A stretch of DNA of 64,000 nucleotides from NCBI GenBank assembly GCA_040218415.1, contig JAVJRN010000049.1:186001-250000 (forward strand), in the 5' to 3' direction. Of the stretch, positions 35,466 through 45,404 are shown one piece after another. Numbering within the stretch: position 1 is the stretch's first letter; every line of letters starts with the position of its first letter. A model generated the notes under the pieces. That model was not told the DNA's origin and did not search any database. It was given only the letters and a program-made list of their open reading frames with translations. This DNA is from JAVJRN01 sp040218415 (lineage in GTDB: Bacteria > Bacteroidota > Bacteroidia > Cytophagales > Cyclobacteriaceae). The translations under genes and the position numbers were made by a program.

Positions 35466-36860
35466 TTACGAATCCTTTCTAACAATACTGGCAGTCATTA
35501 TTCCCTCACAAACAAGATTATTTCCTACGTAGGCAGAACCTTTCATTTTAGCAAAACCCCGTCTGATGGGTTGTAGTAATTCACAACGCATGACCAATGT
35601 GTCGCCAGGGACTACCATTTTTCGGAATTTGAATGATTCTACACCAAGAAAATACGTCCAATAGTTCTCCGGGTCATCGACGGTGTTGAGGACAAGCACT
35701 CCTCCGATTTGTGACATGGCTTCAATTTGCAGTACGCCAGGCATCACTGGATTGCCGGGAAAATGTCCTTGGAAAAATGGCTCATTGATGGTTACATTTT
35801 TCACACCAGCAACTTCTTCATCGTCGAGATGAAAAATTTTATCTACAAGTAGGAAAGGGTAGCGGTGAGGTAAAATTTTCTGTATTTTATTGATATCCAA
35901 TACAGCTGGCACCTTTGGATCATACTGAGGAACATTAGACTTGGTAGTCTCTAGCATCAGCTTTTTGATCTTTTTGGCGAATGCGATATTCGCCTCATGA
36001 CCGGGTCTTGCGGCCAATATTTGCGCTTTAATAGGTCTACCAATTAATGCCAAATCACCCAATAAGTCTAAAAGCTTATGCCTCCCAGGTTCGTTTTTGT
36101 ACCGAAGTTCAGTATTGTTTAAAATGCCAGATTCGGACGCATTAATATTCTTTTTGCCAAGAAGCTTGGCAAGTCGATTCAACTCATTGTCATCTACTTT
36201 TTTATCTACGATCACTACGGCGTTGCTTAGATCGCCTCCTTTGATTAAATCTTTGTTGTAAAGCTCTTCTACTTCATGTAAAAAGCAGAAAGTTCGAGCG
36301 TTGGAGATATTTTCAGCGAACTCTTCGATTTTATTGAGGGTGGCGTGTTGACTACCCAAAACTCTCGAATTATAGTCAACCATAACCGTTAATCTATAAT
36401 CATCTAGCGGTAATGCTGCGATTTCAATGTTTTTATCTTTGTCCCGAAAAAACACACTTTCTGGCACTTCAAAAAAGTTGCGTTGTGCATTTTGCTCTTC
36501 CACACCGATAGCCTCAATTGCCTCGATGAAATCTTTGGAGCTGCCATCCATTATAGGTATCTCAGGCCCGTTGATTTGAATCAGCGCATTGTCTATTTCA
36601 AGACCTACCATGGTCGCTAAAATATGCTCTACAGTAGTTATTTTAGCGCCGTTTTGCTCTAAAGTGGTTCCGCGACTTATGTCTACCACATTGTCCACAT
36701 CTGCATCAATGATTGGATGATCAGCCAAATCAACCCGCTGAAATTTTAGTCCAAAATTGGGTTTGGCAGGACAGATAGTCATTTTAACTTTAGCTCCGGT
36801 ATGTAGACCAACCCCAGAAATAGTTATAGGTTTTTTGACGGTATGTTGATAAAATTTCAT
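35466..36860 (-). CDS. lpxC/fabZ: bifunctional UDP-3-O-acyl-GlcNAc deacetylase / 3-hydroxyacyl-ACP dehydratase
   Basis: 464 residues in two fused enzymes. LpxC is residues 1 to about 300, with zinc-binding VEHILATM and HKLLDLLGD. FabZ is the remainder, with the catalytic His in HRYPFLLVD, then GHFPGNPVMPGVLQIEAM (catalytic Glu). The fusion is a hallmark of Bacteroidota and Chlorobi and couples lipid A deacetylation to fatty-acid dehydration, which draw on the same 3-hydroxyacyl-ACP pool. Overlaps lpxD by four bases. Confidence 0.96.
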   Translation of the reverse strand: MKFYQHTVKKPITISGVGLHTGAKVKMTICPAKPNFGLKFQRVDLADHPIIDADVDNVVDISRGTTLEQNGAKITTVEHILATMVGLEIDNALIQINGPEIPIMDGSSKDFIEAIEAIGVEEQNAQRNFFEVPESVFFRDKDKNIEIAALPLDDYRLTVMVDYNSRVLGSQHATLNKIEEFAENISNARTFCFLHEVEELYNKDLIKGGDLSNAVVIVDKKVDDNELNRLAKLLGKKNINASESGILNNTELRYKNEPGRHKLLDLLGDLALIGRPIKAQILAARPGHEANIAFAKKIKKLMLETTKSNVPQYDPKVPAVLDINKIQKILPHRYPFLLVDKIFHLDDEEVAGVKNVTINEPFFQGHFPGNPVMPGVLQIEAMSQIGGVLVLNTVDDPENYWTYFLGVESFKFRKMVVPGDTLVMRCELLQPIRRGFAKMKGSAYVGNNLVCEGIMTASIVRKDS

Positions 36861-37906
36861 GAATCTTTTTTTCCTTGTTGTAAATTTAGGATTTTTTCCT
36901 CAAGTAATTCTATTTGCTTTAAGACCTCAGGCAGTCTTTTAAAGATAGTGTATGAACGAACATAATTTTGGTAGTTTAATGCTGGACTTCCATGAAGCGC
37001 TTGACCTTCTTTGCTGTTTTTGGTCACACCAGATTGCGCTTGAATTTTGGTATTGTCGGCGATGAAGACATGTCCAACGATTCCTGCCTGTCCCCCGATT
37101 ATACAATTTTTCCCCACTTTGGTAGATCCTGCTATTCCGGCCTGTGCGGCAATGACGGTGTTTTCTCCAATTTCGGTATTGTGTGCAAGTTGAATGAGAT
37201 TATCAATTTTTACACCTTTTTTGATAATGGTAGATTCAAAAGTACCGCAATCTATAGTGGTATTGGCGCCAACATCTACGTGATCCTCCAAGATTACATT
37301 GCCAATTTGGGGAATACTCTTAAAACTTCCATCTGCCTGAGGAGCAAAGCCAAAACCATCCGATCCTAATACTGCACCAGATTGAATGGTACAATAGTTT
37401 CCAATAAGTGTATCGCTGTATATTTTAACACCAGCATACAAAATACAATTGTTACCAATTCGGGTGTTGTCGCCAATGTAGGTTTGTGGATATATTTTAA
37501 CGTTATCCCCAATAATGACATTTTCTCCGATGTAGGAAAACGCACCTACATAGCTGTTACTCCCTAAAGTTGCCGAGGCATCTATATGGCATGGTTGCTC
37601 TATTCCATTTTTTCGTTTGATTTTTAAATTGGCGTAATAATCGAGCAGTGTCGTCAAGGAAGAGTAGGCGTCTTTTACTTTTATAATTGCTTTAGAAACT
37701 TTTTCTTTCTCAATAAAATCGTGGGATACGATGATGGCAGATGCTTGGGTGGAATAAATATATTTTTCGTATTTGGGGTTAGATAAAAAAGACAATGAAC
37801 CTGAGCTGGCATGTTCAAGGCTTTCTATCCTTGTTACTTTGATGTTTTCATCTCCATAAACTTGTCCGTTGAGAAGTGTAGCTATTTCGGCCAATTTGAG
37901 TTCCAT
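36857..37906 (-). CDS. lpxD: UDP-3-O-acylglucosamine N-acyltransferase
   Basis: 349 residues. N-terminal uridine-binding domain (1-100, LNGQVYGDENIKVTRIESL), then hexapeptide-repeat left-handed helix with catalytic His in LAHNTEIGENTVI and a C-terminal helix pair. Third lipid A enzyme. It lies 4 bases downstream of the HD-domain gene and overlaps lpxC/fabZ by four bases (ATGA), one operon. Confidence 0.95.
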   Translation of the reverse strand: MELKLAEIATLLNGQVYGDENIKVTRIESLEHASSGSLSFLSNPKYEKYIYSTQASAIIVSHDFIEKEKVSKAIIKVKDAYSSLTTLLDYYANLKIKRKNGIEQPCHIDASATLGSNSYVGAFSYIGENVIIGDNVKIYPQTYIGDNTRIGNNCILYAGVKIYSDTLIGNYCTIQSGAVLGSDGFGFAPQADGSFKSIPQIGNVILEDHVDVGANTTIDCGTFESTIIKKGVKIDNLIQLAHNTEIGENTVIAAQAGIAGSTKVGKNCIIGGQAGIVGHVFIADNTKIQAQSGVTKNSKEGQALHGSPALNYQNYVRSYTIFKRLPEVLKQIELLEEKILNLQQGKKDS

Positions 37907-37910
37907 TCAC

Positions 37911-39146
37911 TTAATTTTTTATCCTAAGTCCTTTAGGAAAACATAAATAATACTTCTTCACGATTTTGCTCATGGCTTTTATATTGGGTAAGTCGCTGGC
38001 CTGTGCAACATCAATCAATTCTCCTGACTTGCGAAGTATATTGATGCTGCCGCCTTTTGCAACATACGCTGCATTACTCACAGCTCCTTTAACGATAAAA
38101 AAATCTAGTTCTGATTCTGAAAAGTTAGAACTTTCTTTGAAATCATTCCGAAATTGTTGGATGATGTCTTTTTCAAACGGTTCATTTTCTAGTTTTATTT
38201 CAAACAAGCGTCGATTAAGGATCATCGTACTTAAAAGACTGAGCACTGGATCTTTGTGGCTTTGCCAAAACTTCATGGAGCCCCAAATATCTGTGTCATC
38301 CAAAAGGGTGAAAACGCGTAATATGTCTGGATCATTTTCAAAATCTTCGGGTGTAATGTCGCGTTCTAAAAAAATAGAAAGGGCAGGAGTCGCGACTACT
38401 TCAATTCCCTCTCTTGTAAGTTTTTTTGCTCGTGACAATATAGACAACAGCATGGTTTCGGCGGCTATTGAGGTTTTATGTAAATAAACCTGCCAATACA
38501 TGAGCCTTCTGGCATTGAGAAAATTTTCGATACTGTAAATTCCTTTTTCCTCCACGACAAGTTCATCGTTGTATACGGTCAGCATTTTGATGATTCGTTC
38601 TGCTCCGATAGTACCTTCATACACTCCCGTAAAAAAACTATCCCGTTTGAGATAGTCCAATCGATCAACATCGAGTTGACTGCTGACCAGTTGGTGCAAG
38701 AATTTACGATGGTAGGTACCTGTAAAAACCTGCTTGGCCAATGTTAATTTCCCGTTGAAGTCTTTATTCAAAATATCAAAAAGCCATAAAGAAATTTTCT
38801 CATGACTGATGTTTTTAAATAAGCTAAATTCTAATGCGTGAGAAAAAGGGCCATGTCCAATATCATGCAAAAGGATAGCCACCATGGCCGCTTCGTATTC
38901 GGCCTCAAAAATCATAATCCCTTTGTCCCGAAGATTTTCTAAAGTTTTTTTCATCAAATGCATGGCACCTATGGCATGATGAAAACGCGTGTGGAGTGCT
39001 CCTGGATAAACATAGTCAGCGACTCCAAGCTGCTTAATTCGCCTGAGTCTTTGAAAAATAGGGTGTTCTATTATGTCAAAAATCAGTTCACTGGGTATAT
39101 TGATGAATCCATATACTGGATCGTTGAGGATTTTCTTTTTATTCAA
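37911..39146 (-). CDS. HD-domain phosphohydrolase (dGTPase-like)
   Basis: 411 residues, TTG start at 39146: in this frame no ATG occurs between the upstream stop and the conserved N-terminus (NKKKILNDPVYGFINIPSE). HD motif set: RFHHAIGAMHLM and LLHDIGHGPFSHALE give H...HD...D metal ligands. Family members act as dNTP or nucleotide phosphohydrolases; substrate not known here. Heads the lipid A operon, as in many Bacteroidota. Divergent from porX with only 47 bases between. Confidence 0.88.
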   Translation of the reverse strand: MNKKKILNDPVYGFINIPSELIFDIIEHPIFQRLRRIKQLGVADYVYPGALHTRFHHAIGAMHLMKKTLENLRDKGIMIFEAEYEAAMVAILLHDIGHGPFSHALEFSLFKNISHEKISLWLFDILNKDFNGKLTLAKQVFTGTYHRKFLHQLVSSQLDVDRLDYLKRDSFFTGVYEGTIGAERIIKMLTVYNDELVVEEKGIYSIENFLNARRLMYWQVYLHKTSIAAETMLLSILSRAKKLTREGIEVVATPALSIFLERDITPEDFENDPDILRVFTLLDDTDIWGSMKFWQSHKDPVLSLLSTMILNRRLFEIKLENEPFEKDIIQQFRNDFKESSNFSESELDFFIVKGAVSNAAYVAKGGSINILRKSGELIDVAQASDLPNIKAMSKIVKKYYLCFPKGLRIKN

Positions 39147-39193
39147 AAGTATCTTGCGGTATGGTTTATGTTCTTAAAAGCCAAAAATAGCTT

Positions 39194-40747
39194 ATGAATC
39201 ACTATAAAATCTTATGGGCAGACGATGAAATCGATTTGCTAAAACCTCATATTTTGTTTCTCAGTAACAAAGGTTACGAAATAACTCCGGTAAATAGCGG
39301 CTCAGATGCATTGGAAATGATTGATCGTCATTCCTATGACTTGGTATTTTTAGATGAAAATATGCCAGGCATGAGCGGACTGGAAACCTTAAATTATATA
39401 AAATCGACCAATCCGAATCTTCCAGTTGTGATGATCACAAAAAGTGAGGAAGAATATATCATGGAGGAAGCCATTGGTGCAAAAATTGCCGATTATCTCA
39501 TCAAGCCGATCAATCCAAATCAAATTTTACTTTCCGCAAAAAAAATCCTCGACAATAAGCGAATTATATCAGAAAAAACGAATCAAGGCTATCAGCAAAA
39601 CTTTCAGCAACTGATGATGGAAGTACAAGATGTCGAAGACTTTCATGGCTGGGCAGCCATATTTAAGAAATTGGTTTATTGGGATCTGGAAATTGACAAT
39701 ACGGAAGATAAAAGCATGTTGGAAGTCCTCAGTACGCAAAAATATGAGGCCAATAAAATGTTTTCCAGCTATGTTACCGATGAGTATGAAGAGTGGATGA
39801 CAAACCCAAATGTAGAGCGCCCTTTGATGTCGCATCAATTGTTGAAGAAAAAAGTATTTCCATATCTTGAAGAAGAGCAGAGTGTATTTTTAATAGTCAT
39901 CGATAACCTTAGATATGACCAATGGGAGATATTAGAACCAGAAATTTCTTCGCTATTTAATATTGTCGAAAAAGACAATTACTTCTCCATATTACCAACC
40001 ACCACAGCCTACGCTAGAAATGCATTATTTGCAGGTATGATGCCACTGGATATTTCAAAAAAACATCCAGAATATTGGGTGAGCGAAGATGAAGAAGAAG
40101 GAAAAAATAAGTTTGAAGAGGAGCTTTTAGGTCTTAACCTTAAAACGTTAAATCCAGACTTGAAATACTCCTACAATAAAATAATCAAAACACAAGACGG
40201 TAAAAATCTGGTAGAAAGAGCCAAGAACTTAATGTCAAATGATCTGAACGCGGTTGTTTATAATTTTGTGGATATGCTTTCTCATGCTCGTACGGATATG
40301 CAAATGATTCGTGAGTTGGCACCAGATGAGTCGGCATACAGGTCGCTTACCAAAAGTTGGTTTATGCACTCTTCTTTGTATGACTTATTGAAGTTTCTGT
40401 CTAATCAAAAGGTAAAAGTGGTGATTACGACTGATCATGGAACAATACGTGTGAAACGTCCTTTTAAAATTATCGGAGATCGAAATACGAATACGAACTT
40501 GAGATATAAGCAAGGAAAAAATCTGAATTTTGACGAAGGTGGCGTTTTTTTTAGCCGCAATCCTGAAAGTCTTCGATTACCACAACTTAACGTGAGTACT
40601 TCTTATGCATTTTCAAGAGAAGACTTTTTCTTTGCCTATCCCAACAATTACAATTATTATGTCAATTTCTACAAGGATACCTTCCAGCATGGGGGTGTGA
40701 GTATGGAAGAAATGATCATTCCTTACGTTGTTTTAGAACCCAAGTGA
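39194..40747 (+). CDS. porX: PorX, PglZ-fused response regulator of type IX secretion
   Basis: 517 residues. Receiver domain 1-120 with acidic pocket AD-D-E at 10-12 and phospho-acceptor D54 (LVFLDENMPG), a helical linker, then a PglZ/alkaline-phosphatase-superfamily domain with metal ligands in IVIDNLRYDQW, a nucleophilic Thr near TTTAYARNALFAGM, NFVDMLSH and TTDHGTIRV. In Porphyromonas and Flavobacterium, PorX with kinase PorY controls T9SS; the PglZ domain hydrolyses (oligo)nucleotide signals. PorY is not in the window. The stop codon overlaps tsaE by four bases. Confidence 0.95.
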   Translation: MNHYKILWADDEIDLLKPHILFLSNKGYEITPVNSGSDALEMIDRHSYDLVFLDENMPGMSGLETLNYIKSTNPNLPVVMITKSEEEYIMEEAIGAKIADYLIKPINPNQILLSAKKILDNKRIISEKTNQGYQQNFQQLMMEVQDVEDFHGWAAIFKKLVYWDLEIDNTEDKSMLEVLSTQKYEANKMFSSYVTDEYEEWMTNPNVERPLMSHQLLKKKVFPYLEEEQSVFLIVIDNLRYDQWEILEPEISSLFNIVEKDNYFSILPTTTAYARNALFAGMMPLDISKKHPEYWVSEDEEEGKNKFEEELLGLNLKTLNPDLKYSYNKIIKTQDGKNLVERAKNLMSNDLNAVVYNFVDMLSHARTDMQMIRELAPDESAYRSLTKSWFMHSSLYDLLKFLSNQKVKVVITTDHGTIRVKRPFKIIGDRNTNTNLRYKQGKNLNFDEGGVFFSRNPESLRLPQLNVSTSYAFSREDFFFAYPNNYNYYVNFYKDTFQHGGVSMEEMIIPYVVLEPK

Positions 40748-41166
40748 TGAGCATGATTCATGATTTAGCAGATTTGTCAAATTTTGCTAAAGAAATAACA
40801 GAACGCATCAAAAATAACCCGGTCGTGGTATTCTATGGTGAAATGGGCGCGGGTAAAACCACGCTCATCAAAATGATCTGTGAAAACTTTGGTGTTCAAG
40901 ATGAAATGAGTTCTCCAACTTTTTCTTTGGTCAATGAATACTTAGGTGGCGATGGAGAACCAATTTATCATTTCGACTTATATCGGCTGGAAACGTTGAA
41001 AGAAGCCATGGATATTGGAATAGAGGAGTATCTTTTCAGTGGAAATATTTGCTTCATAGAATGGCCACAAATCATTGAAGAGGAATTGCCTGATCAATAC
41101 CTCAAAATAAGTATTAAATTAGTAGATGAAAATAAACGACAGATTACCGTTTTAAATCATGACTGA
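40744..41166 (+). CDS. tsaE: tRNA threonylcarbamoyladenosine biosynthesis ATPase TsaE
   Basis: 140 residues: P-loop FYGEMGAGKTTLI, SSPTFSLVNEY, HFDLYRLE, and the Walker-B-like ICFIEWPQ typical of YjeE/TsaE. ATPase partner of TsaB/TsaD in t6A37 tRNA modification. Full length. It overlaps porX by four and ald by eight bases. Confidence 0.95.
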   Translation: MMSMIHDLADLSNFAKEITERIKNNPVVVFYGEMGAGKTTLIKMICENFGVQDEMSSPTFSLVNEYLGGDGEPIYHFDLYRLETLKEAMDIGIEEYLFSGNICFIEWPQIIEEELPDQYLKISIKLVDENKRQITVLNHD

Positions 41167-42385
41167 GAAAAGTGCAACAGGATTTGCTGAATTGGCTAGA
41201 GATCCAAGTCTATATACCAAAGAATCACCTGCTAAAATTATCCGAAGTAAGCGTTCGCTTTCCATAGGAGTGCCAAAGGAGATTTCACTTCAGGAATCCA
41301 GAGTTCCTTTAAAACCCGAATCGGTAGATATTTTAGCCAACAATGGACATGATATTGTTGTGCAGGCGAATGCCGGAAAAAAAGCACATTTTAGCGACAA
41401 TGAATATAGTGAGTCTGGAGCCTCAATCGTTTCAACAGCCAGAGAGGTATACAAAAGCGACATCATCATCAAGGTAGAGCCGCCAACGTTTGAAGAAATT
41501 GCGATGATGAAGGATGGTGCAACCTTAATTTCCGCAATACAAACAGGAAAGCAAGATGCAGAATATTTACACTGCCTAAATCAGAAGAAAATAACGGCAC
41601 TTGGCTATGAGTTTATTGAAGATAAAGTAGGAGGGTTGCCGCTAGTACGTGCCATGAGTGAGATTGCTGGGAGTACGGTGATGTTAATTGCAGCTGAGCT
41701 TCTAAGCAACACGAACAAAGGTCAGGGAGTCATTCTTGGTGGAATTACCGGAGTTCCACCGACACAAGTGGTCATTCTTGGCGCTGGAACAGTGAGTGAG
41801 TACGCGGCGCGCGCAGCAATTGGTCTGGGTGTGGATATTCAAATTTTTGATAATCAAATATATAAGCTCCGTAGAATCAAGCATGCGCTTGGTCAACAAA
41901 TAAATACATCGACCATAGATACTGCAACAGTATTTAGAGCGGTCACAAATGCAGATGTTGTTATTGGTGCGTTGCGTGCTGAAAAAGGTAAAAACAGGTG
42001 TGTAGTGAGCGAAGAGATGGTTGCCAATATGAAGCCAGGATCTGTAATTATTGATGTTACAATAGACCAAGGCGGATGTATCGAAACGTCAGAAATGACC
42101 ACTCATCAGCAACCTACATTTGAAAAATATGGAATAATTCATTATTGTGTTCCCAACATTGCCTCTCGCGTATCAAGAACTGCGTCATTGGCAATTTCTA
42201 ATATCTTTACGCCAATACTTTTAAATGTTGCCGACGCTGGAGGCGTAGATGAAATGATATACAGCCATCCTTGGTTTATGAAAGGCGTCTATACTTATCG
42301 CGGCAGCATCGCAAATGTGCATTTGGCTCGAAAATTTGGTTTGGCCTACAAAGATTTGAATCTTTTAAGAGCGGCTAGGTTTTAA
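41159..42385 (+). CDS. ald: alanine dehydrogenase
   Basis: 408 residues; NAD-dependent alanine-pyruvate interconversion. Substrate and cofactor motifs: GVPKEISLQESRVPL, the dinucleotide loop VILGAGTVSEYAARAA, VIDVTIDQGGCIETS, and YCVPNIASRVSRTASLA. An N-terminal extension of about 35 residues before the conserved part (MTEKSATGFAELARDPSLY) is usual in Bacteroidota. Last gene before the decayed transposase. Confidence 0.93.
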   Translation: MTEKSATGFAELARDPSLYTKESPAKIIRSKRSLSIGVPKEISLQESRVPLKPESVDILANNGHDIVVQANAGKKAHFSDNEYSESGASIVSTAREVYKSDIIIKVEPPTFEEIAMMKDGATLISAIQTGKQDAEYLHCLNQKKITALGYEFIEDKVGGLPLVRAMSEIAGSTVMLIAAELLSNTNKGQGVILGGITGVPPTQVVILGAGTVSEYAARAAIGLGVDIQIFDNQIYKLRRIKHALGQQINTSTIDTATVFRAVTNADVVIGALRAEKGKNRCVVSEEMVANMKPGSVIIDVTIDQGGCIETSEMTTHQQPTFEKYGIIHYCVPNIASRVSRTASLAISNIFTPILLNVADAGGVDEMIYSHPWFMKGVYTYRGSIANVHLARKFGLAYKDLNLLRAARF

Positions 42386-42424
42386 AGCGCGGATTCAAGT
42401 TATAGGCACAAGACAGTTTAAATT

Positions 42425-42448
42425 AAGGGTCAAAAAAAATGACCTTTT
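42425..42448 (+). terminator. possible terminator after ald
   Basis: 8-bp imperfect stem (42425-42432 with 42440-42447, one G-U) with an A-rich loop and short T run, about 40 bases after the ald stop. Confidence 0.45.
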
Positions 42449-42469
42449 CGAAAAAACATCAAAAAAGCG

Positions 42470-43095
42470 CGGTTTTCCAAACAGTTTTTCTCAGTTTGCT
42501 GACCTTCGCCGTATCACAAAAGGAAACGTCTATTCTCCTTTAAATGAAATCTTATTCTTAATCGTATATGCAGTTATCAGTAGAATGGATAACAGGCCTC
42601 CATCAGTAATTTTGGGAAGACTAAGCTCGACTGGTTGAGAGTTTACTTTCCCTTTGAAAATGGAATTCATTCTCATGATGTTTTAGGGTAGGTCTTTGCT
42701 GAAATTATATCTGATAAATTCAGCGAATGCTTCACTAACTGGATTGATTCCTTTTCCTCTTTAACAAATGGAGAAGTAATGGATATTTATGGTAAAACGT
42801 CGTAAATCCAATGACAAATACCTTGATAAACGAGCTCTTTATAGTGCATCTAATTATACCACAGATAACTAAATGTGGCTAGGCCGACGTTGTGTTGATG
42901 AAAAAAACAATGAAATCAGCGCCATTTCTGGGTTATTAGAATTGCTTGTAGAAAGACTGTATCATCATCATTGATGCGGTGGGATGTCAAAAGGAAATAG
43001 CTAATAAGATTGTAGAAAAAGAAGCCGATTATTTATTGATGATTAAAGTCATCATAAAAACCCTTCACAAAATAAAACACAAGGGGAGTTAAAAT
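42470..43095 (+). pseudogene. decayed ISAs1-family transposase
   Basis: Translation fragments in different frames, in correct order, match ISAs1 (DDE) transposases: F-ADLRRITKGNVYSPLNEIL at about 42495, then ILFLIVYAVISRMDN, PFENGIHSHDVLG near 42650, SDKFSECFTNWIDSF near 42715, LTNGEV near 42760, and RRKSNDKYLDKRALYSASN near 42798. Then come NEISAI-GLLELLVE near 42910 and AVGCQKEIANKIVEKEADYL near 42978. Several frameshifts and in-frame stops break it, and it stops short before the usual C-terminal third (no DDE-E segment seen). No terminal inverted repeats found. It marks the left edge of the accessory block. Confidence 0.82.
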
Positions 43096-43233
43096 CGTAT
43101 ACTATTACTAGTAGTGATTATGCGTGTAATACTATCGGTCAAACGATAATCTCCTTAATAAATATCTCATATTCAAGTAAATGGACATTAAACATTTAAT
43201 TGAAATCAATACTCAAAGACATAAATTAGGAAA

Positions 43234-44151
43234 ATGATGTACCAATATAATAACCTTCTGATTCCCTTGAATTTAACTACCATGGATGACTCTACAATCA
43301 ACTATGCATCAAGAGTCTGCAGAATGTCAAAATCCGAAAAAGCTCATTTTTTACATGTGAAACGACCTTCAGAAGTTCCCAAAGAAATTCTTGAAGAATA
43401 CCCGCAATTGCTGAATCCAGGGATAAAGCAGAGAAAGAAAACGATGCAAGAACACGTATCTACAAATTTTATAGAATCCCCTGAAACAGAGATAAGTTTT
43501 GATGTAATAGAAGGCAAGCCATTCGAAACCATATTGGAACAAATCCTTCAAAAAGAGATAGACCTTGTAGTAGTAGGCAGAAAAAAAAATGCAAAAAAAT
43601 CACGAAGGCTACCCATAAACCTTGCACGCAAGGCACCTTGTTCTGTACTTGTAGTTCCGGAAAAGTCGGAAAATACGATTTCCAATATTTTGGTTCCTTT
43701 TGACTTCTCTGAATTTTGTGTAAATGCCTTCGAACAGGCCGTTAACCTTGCTTTAGTCAATAAGATCAAGGTTATTCATTGTCTTCATGTTTTTCAACTC
43801 CCATTAGGGCACTATAAGACAGGGAAAACTCATGAAGAATTCACTGAAATTATGATGAAAAACGTAAAGGAAAATTATGAATACTTTATTGCCAAAATAG
43901 ACCTAAAAGGCATAGAGGTAAAACCCATTTTCATGTTAAATGAAAACCCTGCTGAAGCTATTCAAAGTGTAGTTGAAAAAAATAATATTGATATGCTGGT
44001 CATGGGAACACGAGGAAGAAATGCGGGCGCTGGCATATTATTGGGAAGTGTAACCGAAGATATTATGTTGAATACGAAGATTCCACTAATGGCAGTGAAA
44101 AAGAAAGGTACTGGGCTGTCATTCTTGGAAGTGCTATTGAAGTACGTGTAA
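43234..44151 (+). CDS. tandem universal stress protein (two USP domains)
   Basis: 305 residues: USP domain 1 (1-145, YNNLLIPLNLT... ending PCSVLVVPEKS) and domain 2 (about 148-300, SNILVPFDFSEFCVNAF... MLVMGTRGRNAGAGILLGSVTEDIM). The second has the ATP-binding G-x2-G-x9-G-S/T-type loop (GTRGRNAGAGILLGSVT); in the first the corresponding VVVGRKKNAKKSRRLPINL is degenerate. Cytoplasmic stress protein. First gene after the transposase remnant; 33 bases upstream of the next USP gene, so one operon. Confidence 0.92.
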   Translation: MMYQYNNLLIPLNLTTMDDSTINYASRVCRMSKSEKAHFLHVKRPSEVPKEILEEYPQLLNPGIKQRKKTMQEHVSTNFIESPETEISFDVIEGKPFETILEQILQKEIDLVVVGRKKNAKKSRRLPINLARKAPCSVLVVPEKSENTISNILVPFDFSEFCVNAFEQAVNLALVNKIKVIHCLHVFQLPLGHYKTGKTHEEFTEIMMKNVKENYEYFIAKIDLKGIEVKPIFMLNENPAEAIQSVVEKNNIDMLVMGTRGRNAGAGILLGSVTEDIMLNTKIPLMAVKKKGTGLSFLEVLLKYV

Positions 44152-44184
44152 TTATATATTTTTTACCCCTTAAAAAACACTAAG

Positions 44185-45342
44185 ATGATGAATCTACTTG
44201 AAAAAATATTAGTTCCCACTGATTTTCATGGCTCTGCAGATAAATCTATAGAAATGGCGATTGACTTGGCCAAAAGATTTAATTCGGAAATCATTTTACT
44301 TCATGTTCTGATCGACAACCCTGATTTAAGTGAATATGAAGAGATAATCAAACAGGAGGTTGACCGGAAATTTCAGACCATTCACTCGAAAATTAGTGGC
44401 TCGGGAATCAAGAAAGTTTCCCAAGTAATTAGTAAAGGAAATAAGTCTTATGAGATCAATAAGATTGCTGATGAAAAGAATGTAAACCTGATCATCATGG
44501 GATCTGGAAAAATGAAGGGTAAGGGTAAATCTCAACTAGGCACCATCACAAAAAGAGTCATTGAGTCATCCACAAAACCAATTTGGGTAATGACGGAGCA
44601 GTCTACTCAATCAATTAACTCAATTCTCTGTCCAGTTGATTTTTCAGCACCCTCTCATCATGCCTTAGCCAATGCTATTCATCTTGCCCGATATTTCAGA
44701 TCCAAATTGACAGTTTTAACTGTAAATGAATCATTTGTTGACATGCTAGAAGGAATCGAAATAGAGCTGCAAAGAGAATCTGATTCAGCATCTAAAGAAA
44801 TTGAAAATAAGTTTGATAAATTTCTGAAGGAATTTGATTTCCATGAGGTGCAGTGGGAGAAGAAGATATGCCAGGGCAAGCCACATATTGAGATCTTGAA
44901 AGCTATTGAAGGCAAGGAGAGCGAAACATTACTTGTCATGGGAACCACTGGCAAAACTGGATTTAGTAAGTTTTTGGTAGGCAGTGTAACGGAAAAGGTC
45001 ACGCGAGAATTACCGTGTTCATTTATTACTATGAAAGAGGAAGACTTTATAGCACTTCGCCTAAACTCTGAGCTTACAGATCTGGAAAGTCATTTCCAAA
45101 ATGGCAAGGAAATGCTTGCAAATGGTCTTCCAAAAGAGGCATTAAACCAGTTTAAGTTAGGTATAAGTATTAACGATTTACATGCCCCATCTTGGGACGG
45201 TATGGCGGTGGCTTATGACAGGTTGCAAAACAAAAAAAATGCTGAAAATAGTCGTAAGCACGCTCAAGAGATTCGTACCCGAATAGACGAACAAAAAATA
45301 GTAGCTGAAATCCGGAGTAGAAGTTGGATGGTAGCAAAATGA
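44185..45342 (+). CDS. tandem universal stress protein with C-terminal TPR-like tail
   Basis: 385 residues: USP domain 1 (1-140, EKILVPTDFHGSADKSIEM ... KPIWVMTE) and domain 2 (146-285, SILCPVDFSAPSHHALA ... LVMGTTGKTGFSKFLVGSVTEKV). Both keep glycine loops for nucleotide binding, the second complete. After residue 290 a 95-residue tail (FQNGKEMLANGLPKEALNQF) reads as TPR helices. A USP-TPR fusion suggests a stress sensor docking to partner proteins. Start MMNLLEK. In one operon with the USP upstream; the TetR gene follows after 62 bases. Confidence 0.9.
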   Translation: MMNLLEKILVPTDFHGSADKSIEMAIDLAKRFNSEIILLHVLIDNPDLSEYEEIIKQEVDRKFQTIHSKISGSGIKKVSQVISKGNKSYEINKIADEKNVNLIIMGSGKMKGKGKSQLGTITKRVIESSTKPIWVMTEQSTQSINSILCPVDFSAPSHHALANAIHLARYFRSKLTVLTVNESFVDMLEGIEIELQRESDSASKEIENKFDKFLKEFDFHEVQWEKKICQGKPHIEILKAIEGKESETLLVMGTTGKTGFSKFLVGSVTEKVTRELPCSFITMKEEDFIALRLNSELTDLESHFQNGKEMLANGLPKEALNQFKLGISINDLHAPSWDGMAVAYDRLQNKKNAENSRKHAQEIRTRIDEQKIVAEIRSRSWMVAK

Positions 45343-45404
45343 TAATAACAGTCAATTGGAAAAAATGAAAAGAATAATTTTTTCAAAGTTTTGTTGATAA
45401 AAAC

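Noticed and set aside
37966..38487. 173-codon plus-strand frame inside the HD-domain gene
   Set aside because: Overlaps the conserved HD protein in antisense, no start signal or known motif.
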